The translations under genes were made by a program, and so were the position numbers. Shown here piece after piece: positions 17,790 to 26,584 of a stretch of DNA of 64,000 bases (position 1 is the stretch's first letter; the number at the start of each line of letters is the position of its first letter). Where the stretch lies: positions 518,281 to 582,280 of the forward strand of contig NZ_JAFLVT010000008.1 of assembly GCF_017316025.1 (NCBI RefSeq), in the 5' to 3' direction. The DNA comes from Candidatus Enterococcus myersii. GTDB taxonomy: Bacteria > Bacillota > Bacilli > Lactobacillales > Enterococcaceae. The notes under the pieces are model-generated. The model saw nothing but the letters and a program-made list of their open reading frames with translations, was not told where the DNA came from and did not search any database.

Positions 17790-19175
17790 ATGGGAAAAAC
17801 ACTTTTTGATAAGATTTGGGAACGTCACGTCATTAAAGGAGAAGCAGGAGGCGCCCAATTATTATATGTAGATCTGCAGCTAATCCATGAAGTTACTTCA
17901 CCGCAAGCTTTTGAAGGCTTGCGACAAGCTAAGCGTAAAGTTCGCTGTCCCAAGCGAGTTTTTGCCACGATGGATCATAATGTCCCAACGGTGGATATTC
18001 ATAATATCACGGACTTGATTGCAAAAAAGCAAATCGATACTTTACGCCAAAATTGTCAGGAATTTGGGATTGAGCTTTGTGATAATGGTTCAGAAAATCA
18101 AGGAATTGTTCACATGGTAGGACCAGAGATGGGGTTGACACAACCAGGTAAAGTCATTGTTTGTGGGGATTCCCACACGGCTACTCATGGTGCTTTTGGC
18201 GCAATTGCCTTTGGGATTGGCACAAGTGAGGTGGAACATGTTTTTGCAACGCAAACAATTTGGCAGAAAAAACCAAAACGCATGGGTATTAAAGTAACAG
18301 GGGAATTACAACCAGGAGTTTATGCTAAAGATATTATTTTAGCTTTGATTGCTAAATACGGTACGGATTTTGGTGTTGGCTATGCGGCGGAGTTTTTCGG
18401 AGATACAATTACGAATTTATCAATGGAAGAGCGGATGACTATTTGTAATATGGCAATTGAAGGTGGTGCTAAAATGGGGATGATGGCCCCGGATCAAAAG
18501 ACATTTGATTATGTTGCAAAACGTAAATATGCACCTAGAAATATGGACGCAGCTATAGCCGATTGGCAGACGCTTTATACAGATGAAGATGCCCAATTTG
18601 ATACGTTATTAGAATTGGATGCCAAAAATTTAGCACCTTATATTACCTGGGGGACCAATCCGGAGATGGGGGTTTCTTTTGAAGAGAACTTTCCTGCAAT
18701 CAAAGATCATAATGATGCATTAGCTTATGAATATATGGATTTAAAGCCTGGTCAAACACCCAATGATATTCCAATTGAATATGTTTTTATTGGTTCTTGT
18801 ACTAACGGGCGACTTTCAGATTTACAAGAAGCCGCTAAAATTATTGCAGGCAAAAAAATTAAAGTCGGTGTCACAGGCATTGTTGTACCAGGTTCACGAC
18901 CAGTAAAAAAGGCCGCTGAAAAGTTAGGGCTAGATGAAGTTTTCAAAGCTGCAGGATTTGAATGGCGAGAACCCGGCTGTTCCATGTGTTTGGGGATGAA
19001 TCCAGATAAAGTTCCTGAGTTTGTCCACTGTGCCTCTACTTCTAATCGCAACTTTGTGGGCCGTCAAGGAAAAAATTCCCGCACGCATCTGTGTAGTCCG
19101 GCTATGGCGGCTGCCGCTGCGCTAAATGGAACTTTTGTCGATGTACGAAAAATCGTGAAGGGAGCTGCATGTTAA
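17790..19175 (+). CDS. leuC: 3-isopropylmalate dehydratase, large subunit
   Basis: 461 residues, an aconitase-family protein. Motifs include [39 protein letters not shown], the 4Fe-4S ligand cysteine in FIGSCTNGR and the paired ligand cysteines in [10 protein letters not shown]. With LeuD it isomerises 2-isopropylmalate to 3-isopropylmalate. The iron-sulfur cluster makes this step oxygen-sensitive. GGGGAG precedes the ATG. Its stop codon overlaps the leuD start by 7 bp, indicating coupled translation of the two subunits. Confidence 0.97.
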   Translation: MGKTLFDKIWERHVIKGEAGGAQLLYVDLQLIHEVTSPQAFEGLRQAKRKVRCPKRVFATMDHNVPTVDIHNITDLIAKKQIDTLRQNCQEFGIELCDNGSENQGIVHMVGPEMGLTQPGKVIVCGDSHTATHGAFGAIAFGIGTSEVEHVFATQTIWQKKPKRMGIKVTGELQPGVYAKDIILALIAKYGTDFGVGYAAEFFGDTITNLSMEERMTICNMAIEGGAKMGMMAPDQKTFDYVAKRKYAPRNMDAAIADWQTLYTDEDAQFDTLLELDAKNLAPYITWGTNPEMGVSFEENFPAIKDHNDALAYEYMDLKPGQTPNDIPIEYVFIGSCTNGRLSDLQEAAKIIAGKKIKVGVTGIVVPGSRPVKKAAEKLGLDEVFKAAGFEWREPGCSMCLGMNPDKVPEFVHCASTSNRNFVGRQGKNSRTHLCSPAMAAAAALNGTFVDVRKIVKGAAC

Positions 19176-19765
19176 TGGAGGCATTTAAAGTCTATACGGG
19201 AATGACTGTTCCTTTTATGAATGATAACGTGGATACCGACCAAATTATTCCAAAAACGTATTTGAAACGTGTAGATAAAAAAGGTTTTGGTGAATTTCTT
19301 TTTGATGATTGGCGCTATTTGTCAGATCGTAGGTCCAATCCTGAATTTGTGTTAAACTTTCCAGAGTATCAAAAGGCTACGATTTTAGTTTCAGGCGATA
19401 ATTTTGGTTCTGGTTCTTCGCGAGAACACGCGGCCTGGGCTTTAATGGATTATGGCTTTAAAGCAGTTATTGCTGGCAGTTTTAGTGACATTTTTTATAT
19501 GAATGCGACTAAAAATGGCCTGTTGCCGATTGCTTTAGACAAAGTAGCACGAGAAAAATTAGCAGCTGTATCACCGACCGCTAAAATTACGATCGATTTA
19601 CCAAACCAAGTTGTCAAAACAAAAGAGGACACATTTTCATTTGCTATTGATGAAACGTGGAAAAATAAATTGGTGAATGGCTTAGATGAAATTGGGATTA
19701 CCTTGCAAGCAGAAGAATTGATTAGCCAATATGAAAATAAAGGTGTACCCATCTATTGGCGTTAA
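19169..19765 (+). CDS. leuD: 3-isopropylmalate dehydratase, small subunit
   Basis: 198 residues with the LeuD signature [14 protein letters not shown], then [17 protein letters not shown] (substrate loop) and [17 protein letters not shown]. It supplies the swivel domain that completes the isomerase active site. ATG 19169 overlaps leuC; a second in-frame ATG at 19175 is an alternative start. It is the last gene of the leu operon. ilv genes are not adjacent, so the precursor 2-oxoisovalerate must be made or imported elsewhere. Confidence 0.96.
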   Translation: MLMEAFKVYTGMTVPFMNDNVDTDQIIPKTYLKRVDKKGFGEFLFDDWRYLSDRRSNPEFVLNFPEYQKATILVSGDNFGSGSSREHAAWALMDYGFKAVIAGSFSDIFYMNATKNGLLPIALDKVAREKLAAVSPTAKITIDLPNQVVKTKEDTFSFAIDETWKNKLVNGLDEIGITLQAEELISQYENKGVPIYWR

Positions 19766-19766
19766 C

Positions 19767-19873
19767 AAAAAAGCTTTCTGTCAATCTCTGGGATGAAATC
19801 ACTAAAAAATTAAAGTAAGAGCTTAATTTTTTAGTGATTTCATCTACAGGTACATTTACAGACGGCTTTTTTT
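19767..19873 (+). terminator. Nested hairpin/terminator after leuD
   Basis: An outer pair (AAAAAAGC...CTGT with ACAG...GCTTTTTTT) flanks a perfect 22 bp inverted repeat: 19792-19813 pairs with 19823-19844 across a 9 nt loop. The outer part looks like an intrinsic terminator, with the inner hairpin set within it. Confidence 0.65.
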
Positions 19874-19894
19874 GTCTCACTTTATGAATCACTA

Positions 19895-19990
19895 CGGCCA
19901 TAAGCAAAAATTTTCAAAAATAAAAAGCCATTCTAGCAAATTTTGTTATATAGCTTGGGACAAAAAGGTTCCTTCAGCTTTTCAAGCTGG
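19895..19990. repeat. Interspersed intergenic repeat, copy B2
   Basis: Matches copy B1 (4754-4850), sharing aaagccattctagcaaattttg, tagcttgggac and ttccttcagctttt with a few changes. Copy A2 follows within 15 bp, so the A and B units occur in the opposite order to locus 1. Confidence 0.55.
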
Positions 19991-20002
19991 CTTGTTTTTT
20001 TA

Positions 20003-20100
20003 TCCAACTTTCTGCGATATTAAGCCAAACTTTCAAGAAAATTGAAAAGCAATTATTGAAATTCTGTCTTATTGTTTAAAAGCAAAACGAGTTTTAAAAA
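20003..20100. repeat. Interspersed intergenic repeat, copy A2
   Basis: About 90 bp that follow copy A1 closely (ccaactttctgcgatattaagcc, gaaaagcaattattg, agcaaaacgagtt). Its right end contains the ohrR stop codon, so the repeat supplies the last bases of that gene. Confidence 0.6.
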
Positions 20101-20522
20101 GCCAAGTTTAGTTGATTTAAAAAGTGCATGAGTTGATGGTAGTCAATTTCGGGATTGCGGCTTTTAATATTTTGATAAACTTTTTTTGAAATATTAGGTA
20201 ATTGGGATTTAATTTCTCGCCCTTTTTGGGTTAAATCAATTTTTAGAATTCGCTCATCTTCAGGAGAACGGCTACGATTTAGTAGTCCTTGATTCTCCAT
20301 TTTTTTTAAAAGTGGGCTTAAAGTGCCCGAATCTAGGAATAATTTTTCACCTAAACATTTTACGCTCATATCCTCTTCAATCGCCAATAAAGCGATAAAA
20401 CTTGTATAAGTCAAATCCAATTCTGCTAGAAAAGGTTTATATAACCGAATTATTTCTTTTGAGGCAACATACAGTTGAAAACATAATTCTTTTGTTAAAA
20501 AATCTTCCGCCAATTTTTTCAC
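20094..20522 (-). CDS. ohrR: OhrR-type MarR-family peroxide-sensing repressor
   Basis: 142 residues with a winged-helix MarR fold. The reactive cysteine C14 lies in ELCFQLYVASKEIIRLYKPFL, the hallmark of one-Cys OhrR. Oxidation of this cysteine by organic hydroperoxide releases DNA. The recognition-helix region is SVKCLGEKLFLDSGTLSPLLKKME, and the wing contains SPEDERILKIDLT. It is transcribed divergently from ohr with a perfect 24 bp palindrome between them, so it very likely represses ohr and itself. Its 3' end overlaps an interspersed repeat. Confidence 0.92.
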   Translation of the reverse strand: MKKLAEDFLTKELCFQLYVASKEIIRLYKPFLAELDLTYTSFIALLAIEEDMSVKCLGEKLFLDSGTLSPLLKKMENQGLLNRSRSPEDERILKIDLTQKGREIKSQLPNISKKVYQNIKSRNPEIDYHQLMHFLNQLNLAF

Positions 20523-20573
20523 GTCCTTTTAATTTCTTTTAGTCTAAGCAGAATCTAAATTTTTGTCAAACAC

Positions 20574-20597
20574 AATTAAATTGTATACAATTTAATT
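20574..20597. promoter_or_regulatory. OhrR operator between ohrR and ohr
   Basis: A perfect 24 bp palindrome, AATTAAATTGTA/TACAATTTAATT, centred at 20585/20586. It resembles known OhrR boxes (TACAATT-N-AATTGTA type) and lies in the divergent promoter region. Confidence 0.85.
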
Positions 20598-20622
20598 TGT
20601 AAATACGAAAGAAGGAATTGAC

Positions 20623-21036
20623 ATGAAAAAAGTTTATGCAACTAAGATGATTAATACCGGTGGTCGTACAGGAGAAGTTCACTCACCTGATCACGCTTTT
20701 ACCATGAATATTTTGCCTCCTGGCAGCAAAGAAAAAGGCGCAACAAATCCCGAACAACTTTTTGCAGCAGGTTACAGTGCTTGTTTTAACAGTGCACTAT
20801 CTTATATTAAAGAACAAGCGGGCTTTACCGGTGAATCTACGATTGAAGTAACCGTTTCTTTATATAATTTGAGTCAATCGGAATTACCTGACGTGCAATT
20901 AGGTGTTGAAATTGCCGGACATATCGACGGTGCGACGAATGAAGAAACAATGGAATTATTGCAAGAAGCGCATAAAGTTTGCCCGTATTCTCGTGCTACC
21001 AAAGGAAATATCGCAGTAACTATTAATGCTTATTAA
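20623..21036 (+). CDS. ohr: Organic hydroperoxide resistance protein (Ohr, OsmC family)
   Basis: 137 residues. The peroxidatic cysteine is C54 (AAGYSACFNSAL) and the resolving cysteine C120 (HKVCPYSRAT); TGGRTGEV near residue 15 carries the conserved arginine. Ohr reduces organic and fatty-acid hydroperoxides with lipoylated protein as reductant. It is a cytoplasmic homodimer. GAAGGA lies 7-8 nt before the ATG. The next gene follows 16 bp later, so they form an operon controlled by OhrR. Confidence 0.95.
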   Translation: MKKVYATKMINTGGRTGEVHSPDHAFTMNILPPGSKEKGATNPEQLFAAGYSACFNSALSYIKEQAGFTGESTIEVTVSLYNLSQSELPDVQLGVEIAGHIDGATNEETMELLQEAHKVCPYSRATKGNIAVTINAY

Positions 21037-21052
21037 GTAAGGGGGTAAAAGA

Positions 21053-21994
21053 ATGGAAACTCGTGCAATTGTCATTAATCAGTATGGTGGTAGTGAAGGT
21101 TTACAAGAAGAAAATGTGAAGCTGCCCGCTTTAAAAGAAGATCAAGTTTTAGTTCAAGTTCAAGCGACCTCAATTAATCCAATTGATTGGAAATTGCGGG
21201 AAGGTTATTTGCAACAGATGTTTGATTGGGAATTTCCTATTATTCTTGGCTGGGATGTAGCTGGAATAATTAGCGCAGTTGGTGAAAATGTCACAGACTG
21301 GCAAATCGGTGATCGTGTTTTTGCTCGACCGGCGACTACGCGTTTTGGAACTTATGCCGATTATGCGATCGTGGATACAAATCTTTTGGCTAAAATACCC
21401 GCTAATATTTCCTTTGAAGCTGCTGCTGCCACACCTCTGGCGGCTTTGACAGCTTATCAAGGATTATTCAATCATGGTCATTTGCAAAAAGGTGAAAAAG
21501 TTTTGATTCATGCTGGTGCCGGTGGTGTCGGAACTTATGCAATTCAATTAGCAAAAGCACAAGGAGCTGAGGTATTTACAACTGCTAGCAAAAAAAATCA
21601 TGAACTGCTTTATCGCCTTGGTGCAGACAAAGTAATTGATTATCATGAAGAAAATTTTGCGGAAGCTTTTTCTGATTTAGATTTGGTATTAGATACAATG
21701 GGAGGAAAAATTCAAGAAGACAGTGTAAAAGTGCTCAAAAATGGTGGTCGCTTAGTCACAGTCTTAGGTATCAGTAATCCGGATTTAATGACAGCTAAAA
21801 ATATTTTTGCACAGGCTATTTGGTTAGAACCAAATGGTAAAGAGTTAGCGCAATTAGCCAATTGGATGCAGGCAGGTCAGTTAGAAAGTGTTATTGGTGC
21901 GCAATTTCCGCTAACGGCTGCAGGGGTGAAATCAGCCCATGAATTAAGTGCTACCCATCATGCGGTGGGCAAAATTGTTTTAACCAATAATTAA
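21053..21994 (+). CDS. NADP-dependent quinone-oxidoreductase-like medium-chain dehydrogenase
   Basis: 313 residues of the zinc-free MDR branch (Qor-like). The N-terminus SINPIDWKLREG and GWDVAGII is the GroES-like domain. HAGAGGVGTYAIQLAK (about residues 150-165) is the NADPH Rossmann motif. Zinc-ligand cysteines are missing. Such enzymes reduce quinones, enones or lipid-derived aldehydes. Co-transcription with ohr suggests clearance of lipid-peroxide breakdown products; this is inference. GGGGG precedes the ATG by 7-8 nt. The operon ends at a very long hairpin. Confidence 0.88.
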   Translation: METRAIVINQYGGSEGLQEENVKLPALKEDQVLVQVQATSINPIDWKLREGYLQQMFDWEFPIILGWDVAGIISAVGENVTDWQIGDRVFARPATTRFGTYADYAIVDTNLLAKIPANISFEAAAATPLAALTAYQGLFNHGHLQKGEKVLIHAGAGGVGTYAIQLAKAQGAEVFTTASKKNHELLYRLGADKVIDYHEENFAEAFSDLDLVLDTMGGKIQEDSVKVLKNGGRLVTVLGISNPDLMTAKNIFAQAIWLEPNGKELAQLANWMQAGQLESVIGAQFPLTAAGVKSAHELSATHHAVGKIVLTNN

Positions 21995-22021
21995 AAAAAT
22001 ATAGATAAATAAAAGTACAGC

Positions 22022-22091
22022 TTTAAACAACACAAAAAAGACAGCAGAAATTATAGGTATAAATTTCGCTGTCTTTTTTGTGTTGTTTAAA
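22022..22091. terminator. Long bidirectional terminator hairpin
   Basis: A perfect 24 bp stem (22022-22045 with 22068-22091) containing an A6/T6 stretch, plus inner pairing. It separates the ohr operon from the convergent PocR/AraC regulator gene and can serve both strands. Confidence 0.85.
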
Positions 22092-22115
22092 CTTTTTCTA
22101 CGGGTAGCTTGAGGA

Positions 22116-23135
22116 TTAGGGGCGATTTTGTTGGCGCCATTTTAAAGGCGTTTGTCCCTTAATTTTTTTAAAAGAGCGGATAAAATAGCTAGGCTCCAGG
22201 TAGCCGAGTTCTTCACTAACATCGCTGATTGATAAATCAGTATCTTTTAACAACTCTTCGGCCCAATAGATTTTTAGCTTACTGTAAATCTGGCTAAAAG
22301 GCTCACCAAATTCTTCTTTCAAAAGACGGCTTAAATAACTAGGGCTCAAATTCACTAACTGTGCTAGTGTTGGCAGATCCACATGATTGCTTTTATTAGC
22401 GAAGACGGCATCGACAGCTGGTTGCAAAATTTTGTTTTTAGCTTGATAAATGCCACTGGTGGTATTTAAGCGTTTTTCTAAGACTGATTGGCGAATATCC
22501 TCTTGAATAAAGGTCAAATCAACCGGCTCTTCATCTTTTATGACAGCTAAATTTGTAGTGCGCTTTGTTAGACGAAGTGTTTGTTGATAGGCTTTGATTA
22601 AGTAATCTTTTTTGATGGCTTCGGTGACAATATATTCACTTAATTGTTCTAACATATTGGCTGCATGATTTAAATCGGCCATACTAAAACGCGGATAGGC
22701 GTTAATTAAATCCTGATGTTCAGCTTTAAAGGCGGCGACATCAGCGCGGGTATCCAAGTTTAAAATCTGTTCTAATTCTTCTTGTTGTTCGTCTAATAAA
22801 ATTTCCCCTGCCATAATAGCGCCGACGTAATTATTGTCCACCAGAATAGGAATGGCTAAATCAACAATATTAAAATGACAGCGATAAATGAAAGGTTCAC
22901 CGGTGCGCACAGCTTCTAAACCGCCGCGGGCATCACATTTTTCACAAAATTGTGCTAATTGTGGGTGGTGACGGGCTAAGTTACAAAAGGGTTTCACTTG
23001 GCTATGCTTTGTAATGGGTTTGCCTTTGTAATCAACTAAAATAATTGCTAAGTGGGTAGCGACAGCAATACTTTCTTGTAGGCGCTCCCATTTTTCTAAG
23101 TCCAAAACTTTTTCAATTTCAAAATGGGTACTCAT
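22116..23135 (-). CDS. PocR-domain AraC-family transcriptional regulator of the glycerol cluster
   Basis: 339 residues. The N-terminal 170 residues form a PocR-type sensory domain with CNLARHHPQLAQFCEKCD (a cysteine-rich loop near residues 46-66) and IPILVDNNYVGAIMAGEI. The C-terminal 100 residues are an AraC DNA-binding domain with two helix-turn-helix motifs (VDLPTLAQLVNLSPSYLSRLLKEEF and SISDVSEELGYLEPSYFIRSFK). PocR-family regulators control 1,2-propanediol or glycerol use. It is divergent from gldA-dhaMKL-dhaT and almost certainly activates that cluster. The effector (glycerol or dihydroxyacetone) is inferred. Confidence 0.85.
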   Translation of the reverse strand: MSTHFEIEKVLDLEKWERLQESIAVATHLAIILVDYKGKPITKHSQVKPFCNLARHHPQLAQFCEKCDARGGLEAVRTGEPFIYRCHFNIVDLAIPILVDNNYVGAIMAGEILLDEQQEELEQILNLDTRADVAAFKAEHQDLINAYPRFSMADLNHAANMLEQLSEYIVTEAIKKDYLIKAYQQTLRLTKRTTNLAVIKDEEPVDLTFIQEDIRQSVLEKRLNTTSGIYQAKNKILQPAVDAVFANKSNHVDLPTLAQLVNLSPSYLSRLLKEEFGEPFSQIYSKLKIYWAEELLKDTDLSISDVSEELGYLEPSYFIRSFKKIKGQTPLKWRQQNRP

Positions 23136-23159
23136 AATTGGGCCCTCCGTAGTTTTATT

Positions 23160-23213
23160 ATAGAACTTTTTGGTTTAATGACAAATAATTGCTATTTCAC
23201 AAAAAAGTTCTAT
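23160..23213. promoter_or_regulatory. Spaced 12 bp inverted repeat in the glycerol-cluster control region
   Basis: ATAGAACTTTTT (23160-23171) and AAAAAGTTCTAT (23202-23213) are perfect inverted arms with a 30 bp spacer, between the regulator start and gldA. They are candidate binding sites for the PocR/AraC regulator. Confidence 0.55.
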
Positions 23214-23224
23214 CTAAATTTATA

Positions 23225-23238
23225 AGAAAGCGCTATCA
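23225..23238 (+). promoter_or_regulatory. cre-like site 1
   Basis: AGAAAGCGCTATCA matches the CcpA cre consensus except for the first base. It suggests glucose repression of the glycerol cluster. Confidence 0.55.
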
Positions 23239-23258
23239 AAGTGTCGTGTTAATTGTAA

Positions 23259-23272
23259 TGGAAGCGGTTATT
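23259..23272 (+). promoter_or_regulatory. cre-like site 2
   Basis: TGGAAGCGGTTATT, a weaker cre match 20 bp after site 1. Two small hairpins follow in the 5' leader (AGATAGT...ACTATCT at about 23292; TCGATTT...AAATCGA at about 23322). Confidence 0.4.
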
Positions 23273-23367
23273 ATTGTGGCGTAGAGAAAAAGAGATAGTT
23301 AATTTTTACTATCTTTAATTTTCGATTTATAAAAAATCGACCCACCACAAATGAGGAGGAATTTACT

Positions 23368-24507
23368 ATGAGAAAAGCATTAATCTTACCAACAAAGTAT
23401 GTCCAAGGAGAAAATGAATTACTAAATTTAGGTTATTTTGTTCAAACATTTGGCAAATCAGCTTTACTAATCGCAAATCCTGAAGATGTCAAACGCGTGA
23501 AACCGCAATTAGATGCGACTGCCAAAAAATTTAATATCACCTTTATTGAAGGTGGTTTTAATGGTGAAGTTACTCGCGCAGAAACCAAACGCTTGCAAGC
23601 TGTAGCAAAAGAAAATCATACTGATGCCATCGTTGGTTTAGGTGGTGGTAAGGCTATTGATGCTTCAAAAGTAGTCGCAGAAGGCGAACATTTAATTATT
23701 GTACCAACAATCGCGGCAACGGATGCACCAACTTCACATTCTGCTGTTTTATACCATGGGGATGGTTCTTTTGATGATTATGCATACTTTAAACAAAGTC
23801 CAAGTGTCGTTTTGGTAGATACAACTGTCATCGCCAAAGCGCCAACCCGCTTTTTAGTTGCTGGTATGGGAGATGCTTTGTCCACTTATTTTGAAGCAAG
23901 AGCCACGCATAACTCTTATTCACGGGTAAATGCGAGCTTACCAATGGGCTCAAGAGAAGGTTTAACACCTAATGCGTCTGGAACGTATGCGGCTTTAGCG
24001 ATGGCTAAATTATGCTGGACTCATTTGCAAGAAGATGGTTTAAAAGCCAAAATTGCAGCGGATAGTAATTTAGTAACAGAAGCTTTAAATAAAATCGTTG
24101 AAACCAACATCTTGCTTTCAGGACTTGGTTTTGAAAGCGGTGGTTTAGCAGCAGCACACGCCATTCATAATGGGATGACGGTTTTACCAGGTGCCCATGG
24201 CTACTTGCACGGTGAAAAAGTGGCTTTTGCAACAATTGTTCAATTGGTCTTAGAAGATGCGAACAAAGAAGAATTAGAAGCAGTCATGGATTTTAGTGCT
24301 TCTGTTGGTTTGCCATTAACATTGGCTGATTTGGGAGTTGAAACGATTTCCTTTGATGAAGCCATGGCAGTTGCTGAAATTGCTTGTATTCCAGAAGAGT
24401 CCATTCATTCAATGCCGTTTCCAATTGTGGTAGAAGAAGTGGCCAATGCGTTAATTGTCGCAGATAAAATTGGTCAAAATTATAAAGAGCGACACGACTT
24501 AGCGTAG
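23368..24507 (+). CDS. gldA: Glycerol dehydrogenase
   Basis: 379 residues of the iron/zinc-containing alcohol dehydrogenase superfamily, glycerol dehydrogenase branch. GLGGGKAIDASKVVAE is the NAD-binding motif (near residue 90), followed by PTIAATDAPTS. Metal ligands lie in GMGDALSTYFEA, AAHAIHNG and GYLHGEKVAF. It oxidises glycerol to dihydroxyacetone with NAD+. It is the first gene of a five-gene unit, with dhaM, dhaK, dhaL and a dhaT-like gene. GAGGAGG precedes the ATG. The PocR/AraC regulator and cre-like sites are immediately upstream. Confidence 0.95.
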   Translation: MRKALILPTKYVQGENELLNLGYFVQTFGKSALLIANPEDVKRVKPQLDATAKKFNITFIEGGFNGEVTRAETKRLQAVAKENHTDAIVGLGGGKAIDASKVVAEGEHLIIVPTIAATDAPTSHSAVLYHGDGSFDDYAYFKQSPSVVLVDTTVIAKAPTRFLVAGMGDALSTYFEARATHNSYSRVNASLPMGSREGLTPNASGTYAALAMAKLCWTHLQEDGLKAKIAADSNLVTEALNKIVETNILLSGLGFESGGLAAAHAIHNGMTVLPGAHGYLHGEKVAFATIVQLVLEDANKEELEAVMDFSASVGLPLTLADLGVETISFDEAMAVAEIACIPEESIHSMPFPIVVEEVANALIVADKIGQNYKERHDLA

Positions 24508-24536
24508 ATTTTTATTGACGAAGGAGTAGGTTATCC

Positions 24537-24932
24537 ATGAAAAAAAGTATCTTTTTAGTTTCCCATAGTAAAGAAATTACGGACGGTATTAAAGCTATGG
24601 TGGAACAAATGGCTCAAAAAGAAGAAGTAGCTATCTTTTCGTTAGGCGGCACGGCTGAAGGGCAATTGGGCAGTGATCCAATCAAAATTATGGCTGCCGT
24701 AGAAGCATCACAAGATGCCGCCGTCTACCTTGTTTTTGCCGATTTAGGCAGTGCGGTGTTAAGCGCTGAATTGGCTTTTGATTTGTTAGCTGAAAATGAC
24801 CAGAAAAAATATCGCTTAGTGGACGCTCCCTTAGTTGAAGGTGCCTTTGCAGCTGCCATTACTGCCGGCATTACAGATGATGTTGAACAAATTATGACAG
24901 AAGCAAAACAAGCAGGCAAAAAAGGATGGTAA
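24537..24932 (+). CDS. dhaM: PTS-dependent dihydroxyacetone kinase, phosphotransferase subunit
   Basis: 131 residues: only the EIIA(Man)-like domain of DhaM, without the HPr and EI-like domains found in E. coli DhaM. H10 in FLVSHSKEI is the phospho-accepting histidine. LGGTAEGQLGSDP is conserved. It takes phosphate from HPr and passes it to ADP bound on DhaL. It lies 29 bp after gldA and 4 bp before dhaK. The gldA-dhaM-dhaK-dhaL order is that described for enterococci. Confidence 0.93.
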   Translation: MKKSIFLVSHSKEITDGIKAMVEQMAQKEEVAIFSLGGTAEGQLGSDPIKIMAAVEASQDAAVYLVFADLGSAVLSAELAFDLLAENDQKKYRLVDAPLVEGAFAAAITAGITDDVEQIMTEAKQAGKKGW

Positions 24933-24936
24933 AAAG

Positions 24937-25920
24937 ATGAAGAAGATTATTAATGAACCGGGTATGATTGTGGATGAAATGTTGCAAGGTTTAGTCAAAA
25001 GCTATCCTGAATCAATTCACCAAGTGGCTGACTCGCGTGTTGTGGCAAAAAATGAAACCAAAAAACAAGTTGGTCTAGTATCTGGTGGTGGAAGTGGTCA
25101 CGAGCCAGCCCATGCTGGCTTTGTCGGGGAAGGGATGTTAAGTGCGGCCGTTTTAGGCGATGTCTTTACTTCTCCAACCCCTGATCAAATTGAAATCGCT
25201 ATAAATGAAGTAGATTACGGCGCAGGTGTTTTATTAATTGTAAAAAATTACACCGGCGATATTTTGAATTTTGAAATGGCGAAGGATATGGCAACGTTAA
25301 ATGAAATTCCAGTGGAGATGGTCGTAGTTGATGATGATGTCGCAGTTGAAAATAGTACGTATACAGCCGGAAAACGTGGCGTAGCAGGAACTATTTTAGT
25401 GCACAAAATTTTGGGTGATGCAGCCAGAAGTGGTCTAAGTTTAAGCGAATTAAAAACGCTGGGGGAAAAAGTTGTCGCTGAAATTAAAACCATTGGGGTG
25501 GCCTTAGCTGCGGCAACCGTACCGGAAGTTGGAAAACCTAGCTTTACTCTAGCAGAAGATGAAATTGAATTTGGTGTTGGTATCCATGGTGAACCCGGCT
25601 ACCGTCGGGAAAAGATGCAGACTTCAAAAGAGATGGCCCAAGAATTAGTTGGTAAAATTTTGGCACAATATGAACAAAAACCTGTTGAAGTTGGGGTGTT
25701 GGTGAATGGTATGGGCGCAACACCGCTAATGGAACAATTTGTCTTCATGAATGATGTCTTAAATGAATTAAGCAGTCAAGGTATTGCAGTTACTTTTCAC
25801 AAAGTTGGCAATTATATGACTTCCATTGACATGGAAGGACTTTCTTTAACCTTGATTAATTTGAGCGAGAAAACTTGGTTAAGTGCGCTAAACAGTCAAG
25901 TAGACACAATTTCTTGGTAA
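24937..25920 (+). CDS. dhaK: Dihydroxyacetone kinase, DhaK subunit
   Basis: 327 residues. The substrate-binding segments GGGSGHEPAHAGFVGEGML (near residue 48) and the covalent-hemiaminal histidine in VGIHGEPGYRR (near 217) are present. DhaK binds dihydroxyacetone covalently, and DhaL-ADP-phosphate phosphorylates it to DHAP for glycolysis. The Shine-Dalgarno lies in the 3' end of dhaM (aaaggatgg). It functions with the flanking dhaM and dhaL. Confidence 0.96.
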   Translation: MKKIINEPGMIVDEMLQGLVKSYPESIHQVADSRVVAKNETKKQVGLVSGGGSGHEPAHAGFVGEGMLSAAVLGDVFTSPTPDQIEIAINEVDYGAGVLLIVKNYTGDILNFEMAKDMATLNEIPVEMVVVDDDVAVENSTYTAGKRGVAGTILVHKILGDAARSGLSLSELKTLGEKVVAEIKTIGVALAAATVPEVGKPSFTLAEDEIEFGVGIHGEPGYRREKMQTSKEMAQELVGKILAQYEQKPVEVGVLVNGMGATPLMEQFVFMNDVLNELSSQGIAVTFHKVGNYMTSIDMEGLSLTLINLSEKTWLSALNSQVDTISW

Positions 25921-25948
25921 AAGTTGGCAAAGAAAGGACAAAAAAACA

Positions 25949-26545
25949 ATGGAAATAACCGTAAAAGAATTGCAAGCATGGTTGGCAGATTTTGCAGCTG
26001 AAATAAAAGTCAAAAAAGATTATTTAAGTGAGCTAGACACCCCGATTGGTGACGGGGATCATGGAAATAATATGGCTCGCGGAATGAAGGCCTATGAAGA
26101 AAGTTTGGCACAACAAAAACCTGCGACAATTAGTGATACCTTTAAAGTATTGGCAATGGCCTTAATTTCAAAAGTTGGGGGCGCTTCTGGTCCCCTCTAT
26201 GGCTCAGCTTTTATGAATTTAACCAAAGAAACGAAAAATATTACAGAAATCACCAGTCAGGCCCAATTAGGAAATTTAATGGCACAAGGCTTAAATGGTA
26301 TTCAATTACGGGGAAAAGCTGAAGTTGGCGATAAAACGATGGTCGATGTCTGGTCGCCAGTGGTAGCCGCGTTAAAAGAAGAAAATTTAACGGTTGAAAA
26401 AATTACAGCTGCTAAAGAAGCTACAAAAGATCTAGTGGCCAAAAAAGGCAGAGCTTCTTATTTAGGCGAGCGGGCAGTAGGCCATATCGATCCTGGAGCA
26501 GCCTCAAGTGCCTTGTTATTTACCACTCTTTTAACATATTTTTAA
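25949..26545 (+). CDS. dhaL: Dihydroxyacetone kinase, ADP-binding DhaL subunit
   Basis: 198 residues. The acidic metal-binding loop TPIGDGDHGNNMARG and the GGASGPLYGSAF and PGAASSALLF segments are diagnostic. DhaL keeps ADP permanently bound as a coenzyme that DhaM re-phosphorylates. It is 28 bp after dhaK with an AAAGGA Shine-Dalgarno. The operon continues 39 bp later into the alcohol dehydrogenase gene. Confidence 0.95.
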   Translation: MEITVKELQAWLADFAAEIKVKKDYLSELDTPIGDGDHGNNMARGMKAYEESLAQQKPATISDTFKVLAMALISKVGGASGPLYGSAFMNLTKETKNITEITSQAQLGNLMAQGLNGIQLRGKAEVGDKTMVDVWSPVVAALKEENLTVEKITAAKEATKDLVAKKGRASYLGERAVGHIDPGAASSALLFTTLLTYF

Positions 26546-26584
26546 AAGCGTAACGAATAAATAGCATTTTAAGAAGGGAAAAAA

